Positions 42,488 to 52,868 of a DNA stretch of 64,000 nt are shown here, piece after piece; the stretch's first letter is position 1, and each line of letters starts with the position of its first letter. The notes beneath the pieces are model-generated. The model saw nothing but the letters and a program-made list of their open reading frames with translations, did not search any database and was not told the origin of the DNA. The stretch covers positions 182,750 through 246,749 of the forward strand of contig UQLX01000001.1 in assembly GCA_900541985.1 (NCBI GenBank). Direction: 5' to 3'. Made by a program: the position numbers and the translations under genes. The stretch is from an uncultured Blautia sp. GTDB lineage: Bacteria; Bacillota; Clostridia; Lachnospirales; Lachnospiraceae.

Positions 42488-43920
42488 AAACAGAAGAGGA
42501 GAAACGGATCGGAATGCAGGAACAGATCTATACCAAGGTACGGGATTTTGTACAGAAGAATCATATACTGGAAGACTGTGAGTTTGTTGTGGCAGGGGTA
42601 TCCGGAGGTGGAGATTCCATGGCAATGCTGGATCTTTTGAGAAGGCTTTCCGGAGAACTGGGCTTTCAGCTCCGTGCAGTACATGTCCATCATGGGATAC
42701 GTGGAGCGGAAGCGGACAGAGACCAGCAGATGGTAGAAAAAATATGCAAAAGCTGGAGGATTCCCTGCCGTGTGTTCCGGTATGATGTACCGGAGCTTGC
42801 TGCCAGATGGAAAAAAGGGCTGGAGGAAACCGGAAGAAAAGTCAGGAAAGAAGCCTTTTATACAGAACTCTTAAGTGTCGGAGGAAAGGAAAAACAAAAA
42901 AACAAAATTGCCCTGGCCCATAATAAGAATGATCTTGCTGAAACTATGCTCCATCATCTGTGCAGAGGAACCGGGCTCCGGGGACTATCTCCCATGCAGC
43001 CGGAAAAAAACGGGGTGGTCCGTCCGGTTTTATGTCTGGAACGGAAAGAAATAGAGGAATACCTGAAGGAACGAAATATTCCATGTGTACTTGACAGTAC
43101 GAACCTGGAAGATGAATATACCAGAAACAGGATCCGGCACCATCTGATCCCCATGCTGGAGACAGAGATCAACGAACGGGCGGTCAGCCATATGGCAGAG
43201 ACCTCAGTGCTTCTGGGACAGGCGGAGGAATTTCTGAGAGAGCAGGGAAAAAAGCTTGCAGAAGCCTGTAAAAAAGGAGAAATCTATGTGTTTCAACGGG
43301 AGTTCTTTTTGGAAAAAGAAATTCTTCAGAAGTATGCGGTAAAGGAAGCTATGGAAGCACTTGCCAAAGCCAGCCGGGATCTGTCCATGGTTCATGTAAG
43401 GCAGGTCCTGGAGCTTTTTTCTCTGAAGACAGGTGCAAGGGTAATTCTTCCCTATGGCATTTATGGAGAACGGACGTATGAAGGAATCCTTCTGAGAAAA
43501 AAAGAGACGGTTTCCATACAGAAGCCGGAAGGAAAATACCGTCTTCCTGTGAATGGAACATTGAATTGTGCCTATGGGGTTTTTGAAACAAAAATCTTTC
43601 CATGGTCAAACCAGAAGATTTGCGAAAAGACGTATACGAAATGGCTGGATTATGATAAAATAAAACATGATGTTTTCGTCCGGAACAGAGAAACCGGTGA
43701 TTTCCTGACTGTGAACAGCGAAGGACACCGTAAAAAACTTACCAGGTGTATGATCGATGAAAAGATCCCCAGGGAGCAGAGGGACAGGATCCCTCTGGTT
43801 GCAGTCGGTAACGAGATTCTCTGGATCGTGGGCGGAAGAATAAATGAAAGGTACAAGATCACATCAGAAACAGGAGATGTGCTGGAAATTAAATACCAAG
43901 GAGGAAAGTATAATGAGTGA
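42484..43920 (+). CDS. tilS: tRNA(Ile)-lysidine synthase
   Basis: Converts C34 of tRNA-Ile(CAU) to lysidine, so that it reads AUA. 478 residues: PP-loop ATPase (VVAGVSGGGDSMAMLDLL, SGGxDS motif), LAHNKNDLAETMLHHLCRGTGLRGL, and the TilS C-terminal domain (RNRETGDFL … RIPLVAVGNEILWIVGGRI). The ATG at 42484 overlaps the spoIIE stop; an in-frame ATG at 42514 after GAGGAG is an alternative. Order spoIIE-tilS-hpt-ftsH is conserved in Firmicutes. Confidence 0.95.
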   Translation: MKTEEEKRIGMQEQIYTKVRDFVQKNHILEDCEFVVAGVSGGGDSMAMLDLLRRLSGELGFQLRAVHVHHGIRGAEADRDQQMVEKICKSWRIPCRVFRYDVPELAARWKKGLEETGRKVRKEAFYTELLSVGGKEKQKNKIALAHNKNDLAETMLHHLCRGTGLRGLSPMQPEKNGVVRPVLCLERKEIEEYLKERNIPCVLDSTNLEDEYTRNRIRHHLIPMLETEINERAVSHMAETSVLLGQAEEFLREQGKKLAEACKKGEIYVFQREFFLEKEILQKYAVKEAMEALAKASRDLSMVHVRQVLELFSLKTGARVILPYGIYGERTYEGILLRKKETVSIQKPEGKYRLPVNGTLNCAYGVFETKIFPWSNQKICEKTYTKWLDYDKIKHDVFVRNRETGDFLTVNSEGHRKKLTRCMIDEKIPREQRDRIPLVAVGNEILWIVGGRINERYKITSETGDVLEIKYQGGKYNE

Positions 43921-44443
43921 AAAGATCAAAGTGTTAATCAATGAAGAAGAAGTGGATGCCAGGATCAAACAGATCGCGGCAAAAATCAGCAAGGATTATG
44001 CAGGAAAGGAACTCCACCTGATCTGTGTCCTGAAGGGCGGCGTGTTCTTTACCTGTGAACTTGCAAAAAGGATCACGGTTCCTGTATCCCTGGACTTTAT
44101 GTCTGTTTCCAGTTATGGAGATGACACCAAGTCAAGTGGTGTGGTAAGGATCGTAAAGGATCTGGATCAGCCTCTGATCGGCAAGGATGTGCTGATTGTA
44201 GAGGATATCATTGACTCAGGAAGAACGCTCAGCTATCTGATCGAAATCCTGAAAGGCCGTAATCCAAACAGTGTCCGTCTCTGTACACTTCTGGACAAAC
44301 CGGAGCGCAGAGTGAAGGACGTAAATGTGGATTACTGCTGCTTTAATATCCCGGACGAGTTTGTTGTGGGATACGGGCTTGATTATGCCCAGAAATATCG
44401 CAATCTCCCGTTTATCGGCGTGGTAGAATTGGACAATGAGTGA
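43913..44443 (+). CDS. hpt: Hypoxanthine phosphoribosyltransferase
   Basis: Purine salvage enzyme making IMP (and often GMP) from the base and PRPP. 176 residues. PRPP loop VLIVEDIIDSGRTLSYL; flexible-loop segment SLDFMSVSSYGDDTKSSG; base-binding FVVGYGLDYAQKYRNLPFIGVV. The ATG at 43913 has AAGGAGG upstream and lies inside the last codons of tilS (8-nt overlap). Confidence 0.96.
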   Translation: MSEKIKVLINEEEVDARIKQIAAKISKDYAGKELHLICVLKGGVFFTCELAKRITVPVSLDFMSVSSYGDDTKSSGVVRIVKDLDQPLIGKDVLIVEDIIDSGRTLSYLIEILKGRNPNSVRLCTLLDKPERRVKDVNVDYCCFNIPDEFVVGYGLDYAQKYRNLPFIGVVELDNE

Positions 44444-44458
44444 AAGGAGATTCAGTAA

Positions 44459-46273
44459 GTGAATAAACAGCCAAGCAGAATTGGCCTGTACCTGATTCTG
44501 ATTGTTCTTCTGGTTTCCGGATATTTTTATCTGAACAATCAGGTCACAAATCAGAGTGATTACACCATAGAGGCACTGGAGCAGGCGGCAGAAAAGGGAA
44601 GGGTGTATGATGCAGTGATCTATCAGAACCGTGAGGTACCAACCGGTTCTGTAACAGCAGATGTGGAGGGGGAAGGTCAGAAACGCGTCTATGTAACAGA
44701 TGTTAAAGAAGCACAGCAGATGCTGGCGGAAAATAATGTCTTTGCCCAGGTGAAAAATGTTCCTCAGCAGAATATGTTTCTTACGACTCTTCTTCCGCTT
44801 CTTCTGACAGGAGGTCTGGTGATCTTTTTGTTCATGATGATGAACAGACAGATGTCAGGAGGCGGGAGCAATGCCAAAATGATGAATTTTGGCAAAAGCC
44901 GTGCAAGAATGATGCTTCCGGATGACAAAAAAGTAACATTTCAGAATGTAGCAGGTCTTCAGGAAGAAAAGGAAGATCTGGTGGAAGTGGTGGATTTCCT
45001 GAAAGCGCCTCAGAAATATACCGGTGTAGGTGCAAGAATCCCAAAAGGAGTGCTTCTTGTAGGCCCTCCGGGAACCGGTAAAACTCTTCTGGCAAAGGCA
45101 GTGGCAGGTGAAGCGGGAGTTCCGTTTTTCTCCATTTCAGGATCTGATTTTGTGGAAATGTTTGTGGGTGTAGGAGCTTCCCGTGTCCGCGATCTTTTTG
45201 AGGAAGGCAAGAAGCATGCCCCCTGTATTATTTTTATTGATGAGATCGATGCGGTTGCCAGACAGAGGGGAACCGGAATGGGCGGAGGCCATGATGAACG
45301 TGAACAGACGCTGAACCAGCTTCTTGTGGAGATGGATGGTTTTGGCGTAAACGAGGGAATCATTGTCATGGCAGCCACTAACCGTGTGGATATTCTGGAT
45401 CCGGCCATTCTCCGTCCGGGACGTTTTGACCGGAAGGTGGCAGTGGGACGTCCGGATATCAAAGGCCGTGAGGAAATCCTTCATGTCCATGCAAAGGACA
45501 AGCCTCTGGGAGAGGATGTGGATCTGGCACAGATCGCTCAGACTACAGCCGGATTTACCGGAGCAGATCTGGAAAACCTTCTGAATGAGGCGGCCATTAT
45601 GGCAGCCAGAGAAAACCGCAGCTATATTATGCAGCAGGATATCAAGCATGCCTTTATTAAGGTGGGCATCGGAGCTGAGAAGCGCAGCAAGGTGATCTCC
45701 GATAAAGAAAAGAAGATTACAGCCTATCATGAAGCCGGTCATGCGATTCTGTTCCATGTTCTTCCGGATATGGATCCGGTGTATACCATTTCTATTATTC
45801 CGACCGGCATAGGAGCCGCAGGCTATACCATGCCTTTGCCGGAAAACGATGAGATGTTTAACACAAAAGGCAAAATGCTTCAGGATATCACCACCCTCCT
45901 GGGCGGACGTGTGGCAGAGGAGATCATTTTCGGAGACATCACCACAGGTGCGTCCAATGATATCAAACGTGCCACCAGCACTGCACGCGCTATGGTGATG
46001 CAGTATGGAATGTCTGATAAGATGGGACTGATCGCCTATGGGGATGAGGGCGATGAGGTGTTTATCGGAAGAGATCTTGCTCACACAAGAAGCTACAGTG
46101 AGGAAGTTGCCAAGGAAATCGATCAGGAGATCCACGATATCATTGATGAATGTCATCAGCGTGCAAAAGAGATCATTCTTCAGCATCAGGAGGTCCTTCA
46201 TAAATGCGCAGCTCTCCTTTTAGAGAAGGAAAAGGTGCAGAGAGACGAGTTTGAGGCACTTTTTACAGAGTGA
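44459..46273 (+). CDS. ftsH: ATP-dependent zinc metalloprotease FtsH
   Basis: Membrane AAA+ protease, 604 residues. Two membrane segments (about 8-25 and 103-122) flank an outer domain. The AAA module has GPPGTGKT and [13 protein letters not shown]; the protease has HEAGH and a third zinc-ligand Asp further on. The start is GTG at 44459 behind AAAGGAG. HflK and HflC, its known regulators, are at the window start. It closes the tilS-hpt-ftsH operon. Confidence 0.97.
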   Translation: MNKQPSRIGLYLILIVLLVSGYFYLNNQVTNQSDYTIEALEQAAEKGRVYDAVIYQNREVPTGSVTADVEGEGQKRVYVTDVKEAQQMLAENNVFAQVKNVPQQNMFLTTLLPLLLTGGLVIFLFMMMNRQMSGGGSNAKMMNFGKSRARMMLPDDKKVTFQNVAGLQEEKEDLVEVVDFLKAPQKYTGVGARIPKGVLLVGPPGTGKTLLAKAVAGEAGVPFFSISGSDFVEMFVGVGASRVRDLFEEGKKHAPCIIFIDEIDAVARQRGTGMGGGHDEREQTLNQLLVEMDGFGVNEGIIVMAATNRVDILDPAILRPGRFDRKVAVGRPDIKGREEILHVHAKDKPLGEDVDLAQIAQTTAGFTGADLENLLNEAAIMAARENRSYIMQQDIKHAFIKVGIGAEKRSKVISDKEKKITAYHEAGHAILFHVLPDMDPVYTISIIPTGIGAAGYTMPLPENDEMFNTKGKMLQDITTLLGGRVAEEIIFGDITTGASNDIKRATSTARAMVMQYGMSDKMGLIAYGDEGDEVFIGRDLAHTRSYSEEVAKEIDQEIHDIIDECHQRAKEIILQHQEVLHKCAALLLEKEKVQRDEFEALFTE

Positions 46274-46441
46274 ATTTCAGGAGTAAAAAATAAGCATGTA
46301 CAATATTACTAAAATCCTATATGCATTTTTGTGAACTTTGTGCACACTTATTTGTTGACTCATGCTATTATATATATCGTAAAAACCCCCCAATACATTA
46401 TATAGTTTTTGCTACACCCCATAAGAAGAAATACCTTCTCC

Positions 46442-46473
46442 AAAAAAGCCAGCTTATCCCGCTGGCTTTTTTA
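46442..46473. terminator. Terminator ahead of the GH13 gene
   Basis: AAAAAAGCCAGC-ttatcc-cGCTGGCTTTTTT: stem GCCAGC/GCTGGC with A6 and T6. It lies 170 nt after ftsH; the stretch 46274-46441 holds no gene, but AT-rich promoter-like bases (TTGACT near 46354, TATATA near 46371) could start a short RNA. Confidence 0.9.
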
Positions 46474-46497
46474 CTGCCCAAAAACAGGGCTTTTTTA

Positions 46498-46526
46498 TTG
46501 TAACTTTGTCAAAATTAAGATAAAAT
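46498..46526 (+). promoter_or_regulatory. Promoter of the GH13 gene
   Basis: TTGTAA (46498-46503), 17-bp spacer, TAAAAT (46521-46526). Confidence 0.55.
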
Positions 46527-46557
46527 AAGCATATGTTAAACTAAAGGGGAACGAGTT

Positions 46558-48666
46558 ATGAGGCTTGAAAAAGAGGATGTAATGAAAAAAATGCAGTATA
46601 TTCTTAATATGCGTGCAGTATTGAATAAAGATGCTTTTTTCAGTGACGGAACAAAATATTACCGCAATCCGTCAGAGCCGGAGGCCGGTGAAAATGTGAT
46701 GATCAGCTTTCGGACACAGAAGAATAATGTAGACTCCGTATACCTGGTATCAGAAGGCGTGAAATATAAAATGAAGGTATACAAAACCTTGAAGGGCTTT
46801 GACTACTATGGTGTCAAGATCACCATGCCGGACAAGGTTTTCCGCTACTATTTTGAGATCCATTATGGTTGGATCACCTGTTACTATAACAGCATGGGTG
46901 TCAGTACAGAGATTCAGGAAAGGGACAGTTTTGAAATCTATCCAGGCTACCATACGCCGGACTGGGCGAAAGGCGCTGTTATGTATCAGATCTATGTGGA
47001 TCGATTCTGTAACGGAGATCCGGATAATGACGTGCAGACAGGAGAGTACGCTTATCTGGGAGAGCATTGCCAGAAGGTGGATGACTGGGGAAAGATACCG
47101 GCAGTTATGGGGGTCAGGGAATTTTATGGAGGAGATTTACAGGGGATTATTGATAAACTGGACTATCTGAAAGACCTGGGAGTAGAGGTGGTCTACCTGA
47201 ATCCGATCTTTGTTTCTCCCAGCAACCATAAATATGACTGCCAGGATTATGAGTATGTAGATCCTCATCTGGGAAAAATTGTGGAAGACTGTGACGAACT
47301 GCTGGCTCCCGGAGATAAGGATAACTCTCATGCATGGAAATATATCCGCCGTGTGACAGACAAAAAAAATCTGGAAGCCGGCAACCGCCTGTTCATCAAG
47401 CTTGTGGAAGAACTACACAAGAGAGACATGAAAGTGATTCTGGATGGTGTGTTTAATCACTGTGGATCTTTTAATAAATGGATGGACAGAGAACGTATTT
47501 ATGAAGGGCAGGAAGGCTATGAGCCGGGGGCTTATATTTCGGCAGAAAGCCCCTACCGTTCGTTCTTTAACTTTCATGACGAGAATGCATGGCCTTACAA
47601 TTCTTCATACGATGGATGGTGGACCCATGAAACTTTGCCGAAGCTGAATTATGAAGGCTCCAAAAAGCTTTATGAGCATATTCTGGAGGTGGCAGAAAAA
47701 TGGGTTTCTCCTCCTTTTTCAGCAGACGGATGGAGACTGGATGTGGCGGCAGATCTGGGATTCAGCAACGAATTTAATCATCGTTTCTGGAAAGATTTCC
47801 GAAAAAGGGTAAAGGCAGCCAATCCGGACGCACTGATCCTTGCAGAGCATTATGGAAATCCGGAAGGCTGGCTTCAGGGAGATGAATGGGATTCTGTTAT
47901 GAACTATGATGCTTTTATGGAGCCGGTGACCTGGTTCCTTACCGGAATGGAGAAGCACAGTGATGAATACAGGGAAGATCTTTACGGAGACAGCAATGCT
48001 TTTATCGGAGCAATGATGCATCATATGCGTTCTCTTCATATGTCTGCTCTTCATACAGCCATGAATGAACTGTCCAACCATGACCACTCCCGTTTTCTTA
48101 CCAGGACAAACCGGAGGGTGGGAAGGATTGCTTATGCAGGAGCGGAGGCGGCTTCCCAGAATATCAATAAAGCAGTGATGAGAGAAGCGGTTGTGATTCA
48201 GATGACCTGGCCAGGAGCGCCGACCCTCTATTATGGAGATGAGGCCGGTGTATGCGGATTTACGGATCCGGATAACCGGAGGACTTATCCATGGGGACAG
48301 GAAGATCATGACCTGATCCTTTTTCACAAAAAGATGATTGCTTTGCACAAAAAATACAGGATATTAAGAACAGGATCTTTAAAATTCCTCTGGAACGATT
48401 ATCAGGGGCTTTGTTACGGAAGATTTTCCCATACAGAGCAGATCATTGTGGTGATCAACAATCGTGATGAAGGAAGAGAAGTGATGCTGGATATCTGGCA
48501 GACAGGGATCACCAGACTGGAAGAATCTGTTATTACCAGACTGATGCTGTCCAGCCAGGATGGTTTTATAGACAAAGAAGAACAGATCACAGCGCGGGCA
48601 GGGTCTATTAATCTGTATTTGCCGGCAAGGAGTGCGACCATCCTTCATCATAAAGATGTTTTATAG
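46558..48666 (+). CDS. GH13 alpha-glucosidase/neopullulanase-type enzyme
   Basis: Glycoside hydrolase family 13 enzyme of 702 residues acting on alpha-glucans or maltodextrins. An N-terminal beta domain of the CBM34 type (about 1-130) precedes the barrel (AVMYQIYVDRFCNGDPDND). Conserved regions: VILDGVFNHCG, DGWRLDVAADLG (nucleophile Asp), LILAEHYG (acid Glu), ELSNHDHSRF (transition-state Asp). There is no signal peptide, so it is likely intracellular, as in neopullulanase/cyclomaltodextrinase. Exact specificity cannot be told. Monocistronic with its own promoter. Confidence 0.9.
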   Translation: MRLEKEDVMKKMQYILNMRAVLNKDAFFSDGTKYYRNPSEPEAGENVMISFRTQKNNVDSVYLVSEGVKYKMKVYKTLKGFDYYGVKITMPDKVFRYYFEIHYGWITCYYNSMGVSTEIQERDSFEIYPGYHTPDWAKGAVMYQIYVDRFCNGDPDNDVQTGEYAYLGEHCQKVDDWGKIPAVMGVREFYGGDLQGIIDKLDYLKDLGVEVVYLNPIFVSPSNHKYDCQDYEYVDPHLGKIVEDCDELLAPGDKDNSHAWKYIRRVTDKKNLEAGNRLFIKLVEELHKRDMKVILDGVFNHCGSFNKWMDRERIYEGQEGYEPGAYISAESPYRSFFNFHDENAWPYNSSYDGWWTHETLPKLNYEGSKKLYEHILEVAEKWVSPPFSADGWRLDVAADLGFSNEFNHRFWKDFRKRVKAANPDALILAEHYGNPEGWLQGDEWDSVMNYDAFMEPVTWFLTGMEKHSDEYREDLYGDSNAFIGAMMHHMRSLHMSALHTAMNELSNHDHSRFLTRTNRRVGRIAYAGAEAASQNINKAVMREAVVIQMTWPGAPTLYYGDEAGVCGFTDPDNRRTYPWGQEDHDLILFHKKMIALHKKYRILRTGSLKFLWNDYQGLCYGRFSHTEQIIVVINNRDEGREVMLDIWQTGITRLEESVITRLMLSSQDGFIDKEEQITARAGSINLYLPARSATILHHKDVL

Positions 48667-48676
48667 GAAATTTGTC

Positions 48677-48705
48677 TTGACAGTCCTTTTTTGTTATGTT
48701 ACGAT
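48677..48705 (+). promoter_or_regulatory. Promoter of the amino-acid ABC operon
   Basis: TTGACA (48677-48682), 17-bp spacer, TACGAT (48700-48705). Confidence 0.75.
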
Positions 48706-48780
48706 ATCAATACTTTCACATGGTAGAGTGATTATGTGATAATATGAAAGAGCAAAACAAGGACAAGGGAGATTCGGATT

Positions 48781-49650
48781 ATGAAGAAAAAAACAGTTGC
48801 AGTGATGATGGCGGCACTTATGGCTATGGGAATGATGTCAGCAGTCAGTGTACAGGCAGGCGTGGAAGACAAGACTCTGATTGTGGGTTTTGATGCAGAA
48901 TATCCTCCTTATGGATATATGGATGAAAATGGAGAATATACCGGTTTTGACCTGGAACTTGCAGAAAAGGTATGTGAGCTTGAGGGATGGGAACTGGAGA
49001 AGAAACCGATCAACTGGGATTCCAAGGACATGGAATTAAATTCCGGTTCCATCGACTGTATCTGGAACGGATTTACCATGAACGGAAGAGAAGAGGAATA
49101 TACATTTTCTGTTCCTTATGTAGATAACAGCCAGGTGATCGTTGTGGCAGAAGATTCCGGTATTGAGAAGCTGACAGACCTTGCAGGTAAGACGGTAGGT
49201 GTGCAGGCAGCTTCCGCAGCACTGGATGTACTTCAGAGTGAAGAAGAGGGCGGTCAGAAAGAACTGACAGATACCTTTGCAGCACTGAATGAGTTTGCAG
49301 ATTACAATACGGCATTTACAGAACTGCAGGCAGGCGCGCTGGATGCGCTGGCAATCGATGTGGGTGTTGCCAAATATCAGATCAAATCCAGAGGTGAAGG
49401 CTTTGTGATGCTGGATGAGAGTCTGAATACAGAACAGTATGCCATCGGCTTTAAGAAAGGCAACGATGAGCTTTGTGATATCGTAAATGCAGATCTTCAG
49501 AAGCTTGCAGATGACGGAACTGTTCAGGAGCTGGCTGAAAAATATGAGATCGCCGATATGGTAAGTCTTGGTGCAGCAGAAGAAAATGCAGAGGATGCCG
49601 CAGAAGAAGCACCGGCAGAAGAGGCTGCTGCAGAAGAGGCTGCAGAATAA
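48781..49650 (+). CDS. Amino-acid ABC transporter substrate-binding protein
   Basis: Family 3 solute-binding protein, 289 residues. After the signal peptide (to about VQAG, residue 26) the fold starts KTLIVGFDAEYPPYGYMDENGEYTGFDLELAEKV, a polar amino-acid (cystine/glutamine-like) type. It has no lipobox cysteine, unusual for a Gram-positive binding protein that needs anchoring. The C-terminal 30 residues are an Ala/Glu repeat (AEEAPAEEAAAEEAAE). Permease and ATPase genes follow. Confidence 0.9.
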   Translation: MKKKTVAVMMAALMAMGMMSAVSVQAGVEDKTLIVGFDAEYPPYGYMDENGEYTGFDLELAEKVCELEGWELEKKPINWDSKDMELNSGSIDCIWNGFTMNGREEEYTFSVPYVDNSQVIVVAEDSGIEKLTDLAGKTVGVQAASAALDVLQSEEEGGQKELTDTFAALNEFADYNTAFTELQAGALDALAIDVGVAKYQIKSRGEGFVMLDESLNTEQYAIGFKKGNDELCDIVNADLQKLADDGTVQELAEKYEIADMVSLGAAEENAEDAAEEAPAEEAAAEEAAE

Positions 49651-49704
49651 GTACATTTCGGGCAGTGCGGCTTCATGTGCCTGGAATACAACTGAATAGA
49701 GACT

Positions 49705-49763
49705 GCAAATAAAATGGGTTGCTGTGCAGGTTGAGAGTCAACTGGTGCAGCAGCCTTATTTGC
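49705..49763 (+). other. Long intercistronic hairpin
   Basis: GCAAATAA (49705-49712) pairs with TTATTTGC (49756-49763). Inside, GGTTGCTGTGC pairs with GTGCAGCAGCC, and GTTGA with TCAAC. There is no T-tract. It lies between the binding-protein gene and the permease gene, where stable hairpins often protect the upstream mRNA and give excess binding protein. Confidence 0.7.
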
Positions 49764-49810
49764 GACAAAGAGAGTTTTATAAAATTCAATGTGATTACGG
49801 AGGAAAGACT

Positions 49811-50458
49811 ATGAGTTTTCAGGTAATGCTGCAGCAGCTTACCACAGGTTTCGGATCTACGCTGATGATCTTCTGTCTGACACTTCTATTTTCCCTTCCG
49901 CTGGGGCTGGTGGTGTATTTTGGAAGAGTATGCAGGTTCAAACCGCTGAGCTGGCTGGTAAAATGTTATATTTCCATTATGAGAGGCACACCTTTGATGC
50001 TTCAGCTGCTTTTGTGGTATTTCGGACCGTTTTATCTATGGGGAATGAATATCGGAGGATACAAATTTACGGCGATCATTCTGGGCTGTTCTTTGAACTA
50101 TGCAGCATATTTTGCGGAAATTTATCGTTCCGGTATCGAATCTATCCCTGTAGGACAGTATGAGGCCGCACAACTTCTTGGATATAACAGACAGCAGACA
50201 TTTTTTAAGATCGTTCTGCCGCAGATGGTAAAGATTGTTCTTCCTTCTGTGACAAATGAGGTGATCACTCTGGTAAAAGATACTTCCCTTGTTTATTCGG
50301 TATCTTATATTGAGATGTTTGCAAGGGCCAAGCAGATTGCGGCAGCAGAGACAACCGTCATGCCGTTTATGATCGCAGGTGTATTTTATTATATTTTTAA
50401 CTTTGTGGTTGCATGGATCATGGAATGGTTTGAGAAAAAAATGAATTATTATCACTAG
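49811..50458 (+). CDS. Amino-acid ABC transporter permease
   Basis: HisM/GlnP-type permease of 215 residues with about five membrane segments. It carries [18 protein letters not shown], the EAA-loop text [29 protein letters not shown] and [24 protein letters not shown]. The ATG at 49811 has GGAGG upstream. The open frame upstream of it lies in the hairpin region and is not coding. The ATPase gene follows 10 nt later. Confidence 0.93.
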   Translation: MSFQVMLQQLTTGFGSTLMIFCLTLLFSLPLGLVVYFGRVCRFKPLSWLVKCYISIMRGTPLMLQLLLWYFGPFYLWGMNIGGYKFTAIILGCSLNYAAYFAEIYRSGIESIPVGQYEAAQLLGYNRQQTFFKIVLPQMVKIVLPSVTNEVITLVKDTSLVYSVSYIEMFARAKQIAAAETTVMPFMIAGVFYYIFNFVVAWIMEWFEKKMNYYH

Positions 50459-50468
50459 GAGGAGCAGC

Positions 50469-51230
50469 ATGAATCTTCTGGAAATGAAAAACATAAAAAA
50501 AGAATTTAACGGACTGAAGGTCCTGAAGGACATTTCCCTTCATGTAAAGGAAGGAGAGATCGTTTCCATTATCGGACCGTCCGGTTCAGGAAAGTCTACC
50601 CTTTTAAGATGTGCTACTATGCTGACGGATGTTGACAGCGGTGAAATTACCTATATGGGAAAAAAGACTGTCTGGATGGAAAATGGAAAGCCGGTTACTC
50701 CGCCGAAGAAGGAACTGAAGGAGATCTGCTCCTGCTTTGGTCTTGTTTTTCAGAATTTTAATCTGTTTCCTCATTATTCTGTAATGAAAAATATCACAGA
50801 TGCGCCTATCCATGTGCAGAAGCGGGATAAAACAGAGGTTTATCAGGAAGCCCGGGAGCTTTTGGTAAAAATGGGGCTTTCCGACAAGGAGGATGCCTAT
50901 CCCTGTCAGCTTTCCGGCGGTCAGTGCCAGAGAGTTGCCATTGCCAGGGCTCTGGCGCTGAATCCAAAGATTCTTTTCTTTGATGAGCCCACATCAGCAC
51001 TGGATCCGGAGCTGACCGGAGAAGTGCTCCGGGTGATCCGTTCCCTTGCGGATCTGCATATTACCATGGTGATCGTTACCCATGAGATGAATTTTGCCAG
51101 AGATATTTCTGACCGGATCATTTTTATGGATCAGGGAGTGATCGCAGTGGAGGGAACTCCGGAACAGGTATTTTCTTCTGAGCATGACCGCATGAAGGAG
51201 TTCCTGGGGAAATTCCATCAGGGAGCATAA
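50469..51230 (+). CDS. Amino-acid ABC transporter ATP-binding protein
   Basis: GlnQ/HisP-type ATPase of 253 residues energising the importer. Walker [10 protein letters not shown]; signature [15 protein letters not shown]; Walker [14 protein letters not shown]; switch His in VTHEM. Signature position LSGGQ-Q is Cys instead of the usual Gln, a harmless-looking change. An extra segment ([22 protein letters not shown], residues about 66-88) sits between the antiparallel sheet and the Q-loop. AGGAGG precedes the ATG. Confidence 0.95.
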   Translation: MNLLEMKNIKKEFNGLKVLKDISLHVKEGEIVSIIGPSGSGKSTLLRCATMLTDVDSGEITYMGKKTVWMENGKPVTPPKKELKEICSCFGLVFQNFNLFPHYSVMKNITDAPIHVQKRDKTEVYQEARELLVKMGLSDKEDAYPCQLSGGQCQRVAIARALALNPKILFFDEPTSALDPELTGEVLRVIRSLADLHITMVIVTHEMNFARDISDRIIFMDQGVIAVEGTPEQVFSSEHDRMKEFLGKFHQGA

Positions 51231-51368
51231 GAAAAGAGGTTGCTTTTAAATCGGGGATGTTATATAATTTTCTTCGTATGATATGACTGTACGGAACGGA
51301 AGAAAACAGTATTTTTTCGGAACCGGAAAAGTCACGGCAGGAATCTTTCAAATGATAGGAGATACGGA

Positions 51369-52802
51369 ATGAGTACAGACAGATATGTAAGTCCGCTCTC
51401 AGAGCGCTATGCAAGTAAGGAAATGCAGTATATTTTCTCGCCGGATATGAAATTCCGCACTTGGAGAAGATTGTGGATCGCCCTTGCAGAGACAGAAAAG
51501 GAACTTGGCCTCAATATTACGCAGGAGCAGATCGACGAGCTGAAAAGCCATGCAGACGATATCAACTATGATGTAGCAAAGGAGAGAGAACGTCAGGTAC
51601 GCCATGACGTTATGTCTCATGTGTACGCATACGGCGTACAGTGCCCGAAAGCAAAAGGAATCATCCATCTGGGCGCTACCTCATGCTATGTAGGAGATAA
51701 TACAGATATCATTGTAATGGCAGAGGCTCTGAAACTGGTTCGTAAGAAACTGGTCAATGTGATCGCGGAGCTTTCAAAATTTGCTGATAAATATAAAGAC
51801 CAGCCAACTCTGGCATTTACCCATTTTCAGCCGGCACAGCCGACGACGGTTGGAAAAAGAGCAACACTCTGGACACAGGAATTCCTGATGGATCTGGAGG
51901 ATCTGGAATATGTATTAAGTACACTGAAGCTTCTTGGTTCCAAAGGTACAACAGGAACACAGGCAAGCTTTCTTGAGCTGTTTGACGGAGATCAGGAAAC
52001 CATTGACAAGATCGATCCTATGATTGCAGAAAAAATGGGATTTGAGAACTGCTATCCGGTATCCGGACAGACCTATTCCCGTAAGGTGGACACAAGAGTC
52101 CTGAATATCCTTGCAGGAATTGCGGCAAGTGCGCATAAGATGTCTAATGATATCCGCCTTCTTCAGCATCTGAAAGAGGTGGAGGAGCCATTTGAAAAAT
52201 CCCAGATCGGTTCTTCCGCGATGGCTTATAAGAGAAATCCTATGAGAAGCGAGCGTATTGCTTCCCTTTCCAGATATGTGATGATCGATGCACTGAATCC
52301 GGCTATCACATCTGCGACACAGTGGTTTGAGAGAACGCTGGATGACTCTGCAAATAAGAGACTCAGCGTTCCGGAAGGCTTCCTTGCCATCGACGGAATC
52401 CTGGATCTTTGTCTGAACGTAGTGGACGGACTGGTTGTTTATCCTAAGGTGATCGAAAAACGCCTCCGCTCCGAGCTTCCGTTTATGGCAACAGAGAATA
52501 TCATGATGGATGCAGTTAAGGCCGGCGGAGACCGTCAGGAACTTCACGAGCGTATCCGTGAACTTTCCATGGAAGCAGGACGTACAGTAAAGGTAGAAGG
52601 AAAGGATAATAATCTTCTGGAACTGATTGCAGCAGATCCGGCCTTTAACCTGACTCTGGAGGAGCTGGAAAAGACAATGGAGCCGTCCAGATATGTGGGA
52701 AGAGCCAAAGTGCAGACAGAGGTATTTCTGGCAAAAACTGTACAGCCGGTTCTTGACGCTCATAAGGAGCTTCTTGGAGTAACAGCAGAGATCAATGTAT
52801 AA
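51369..52802 (+). CDS. purB: Adenylosuccinate lyase
   Basis: Catalyses two purine steps (SAICAR to AICAR, adenylosuccinate to AMP). 477 residues of the fumarase/aspartase superfamily, resembling the longer eukaryote-like PurB. Signature GSSAMAYKRNPMRSERI; other active-site text TSCYVGDNTD and THFQPAQPTTVGKR. GATAGGAGATACGG precedes the ATG. purA follows, so AMP synthesis from IMP is encoded as a pair. Confidence 0.96.
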   Translation: MSTDRYVSPLSERYASKEMQYIFSPDMKFRTWRRLWIALAETEKELGLNITQEQIDELKSHADDINYDVAKERERQVRHDVMSHVYAYGVQCPKAKGIIHLGATSCYVGDNTDIIVMAEALKLVRKKLVNVIAELSKFADKYKDQPTLAFTHFQPAQPTTVGKRATLWTQEFLMDLEDLEYVLSTLKLLGSKGTTGTQASFLELFDGDQETIDKIDPMIAEKMGFENCYPVSGQTYSRKVDTRVLNILAGIAASAHKMSNDIRLLQHLKEVEEPFEKSQIGSSAMAYKRNPMRSERIASLSRYVMIDALNPAITSATQWFERTLDDSANKRLSVPEGFLAIDGILDLCLNVVDGLVVYPKVIEKRLRSELPFMATENIMMDAVKAGGDRQELHERIRELSMEAGRTVKVEGKDNNLLELIAADPAFNLTLEELEKTMEPSRYVGRAKVQTEVFLAKTVQPVLDAHKELLGVTAEINV

Positions 52803-52868
52803 ATCAAGGTAACTATTCAGATACGGAACAGTTAAGATCAAAGAACGACACGAGGAGGAAATAGTGTT

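Noticed and set aside
50469..51230. Inactivating change in the ABC signature (LSGGQCQR)
   Set aside because: The essential LSGGQ is intact; only the following Gln is Cys, which is unlikely to abolish activity.
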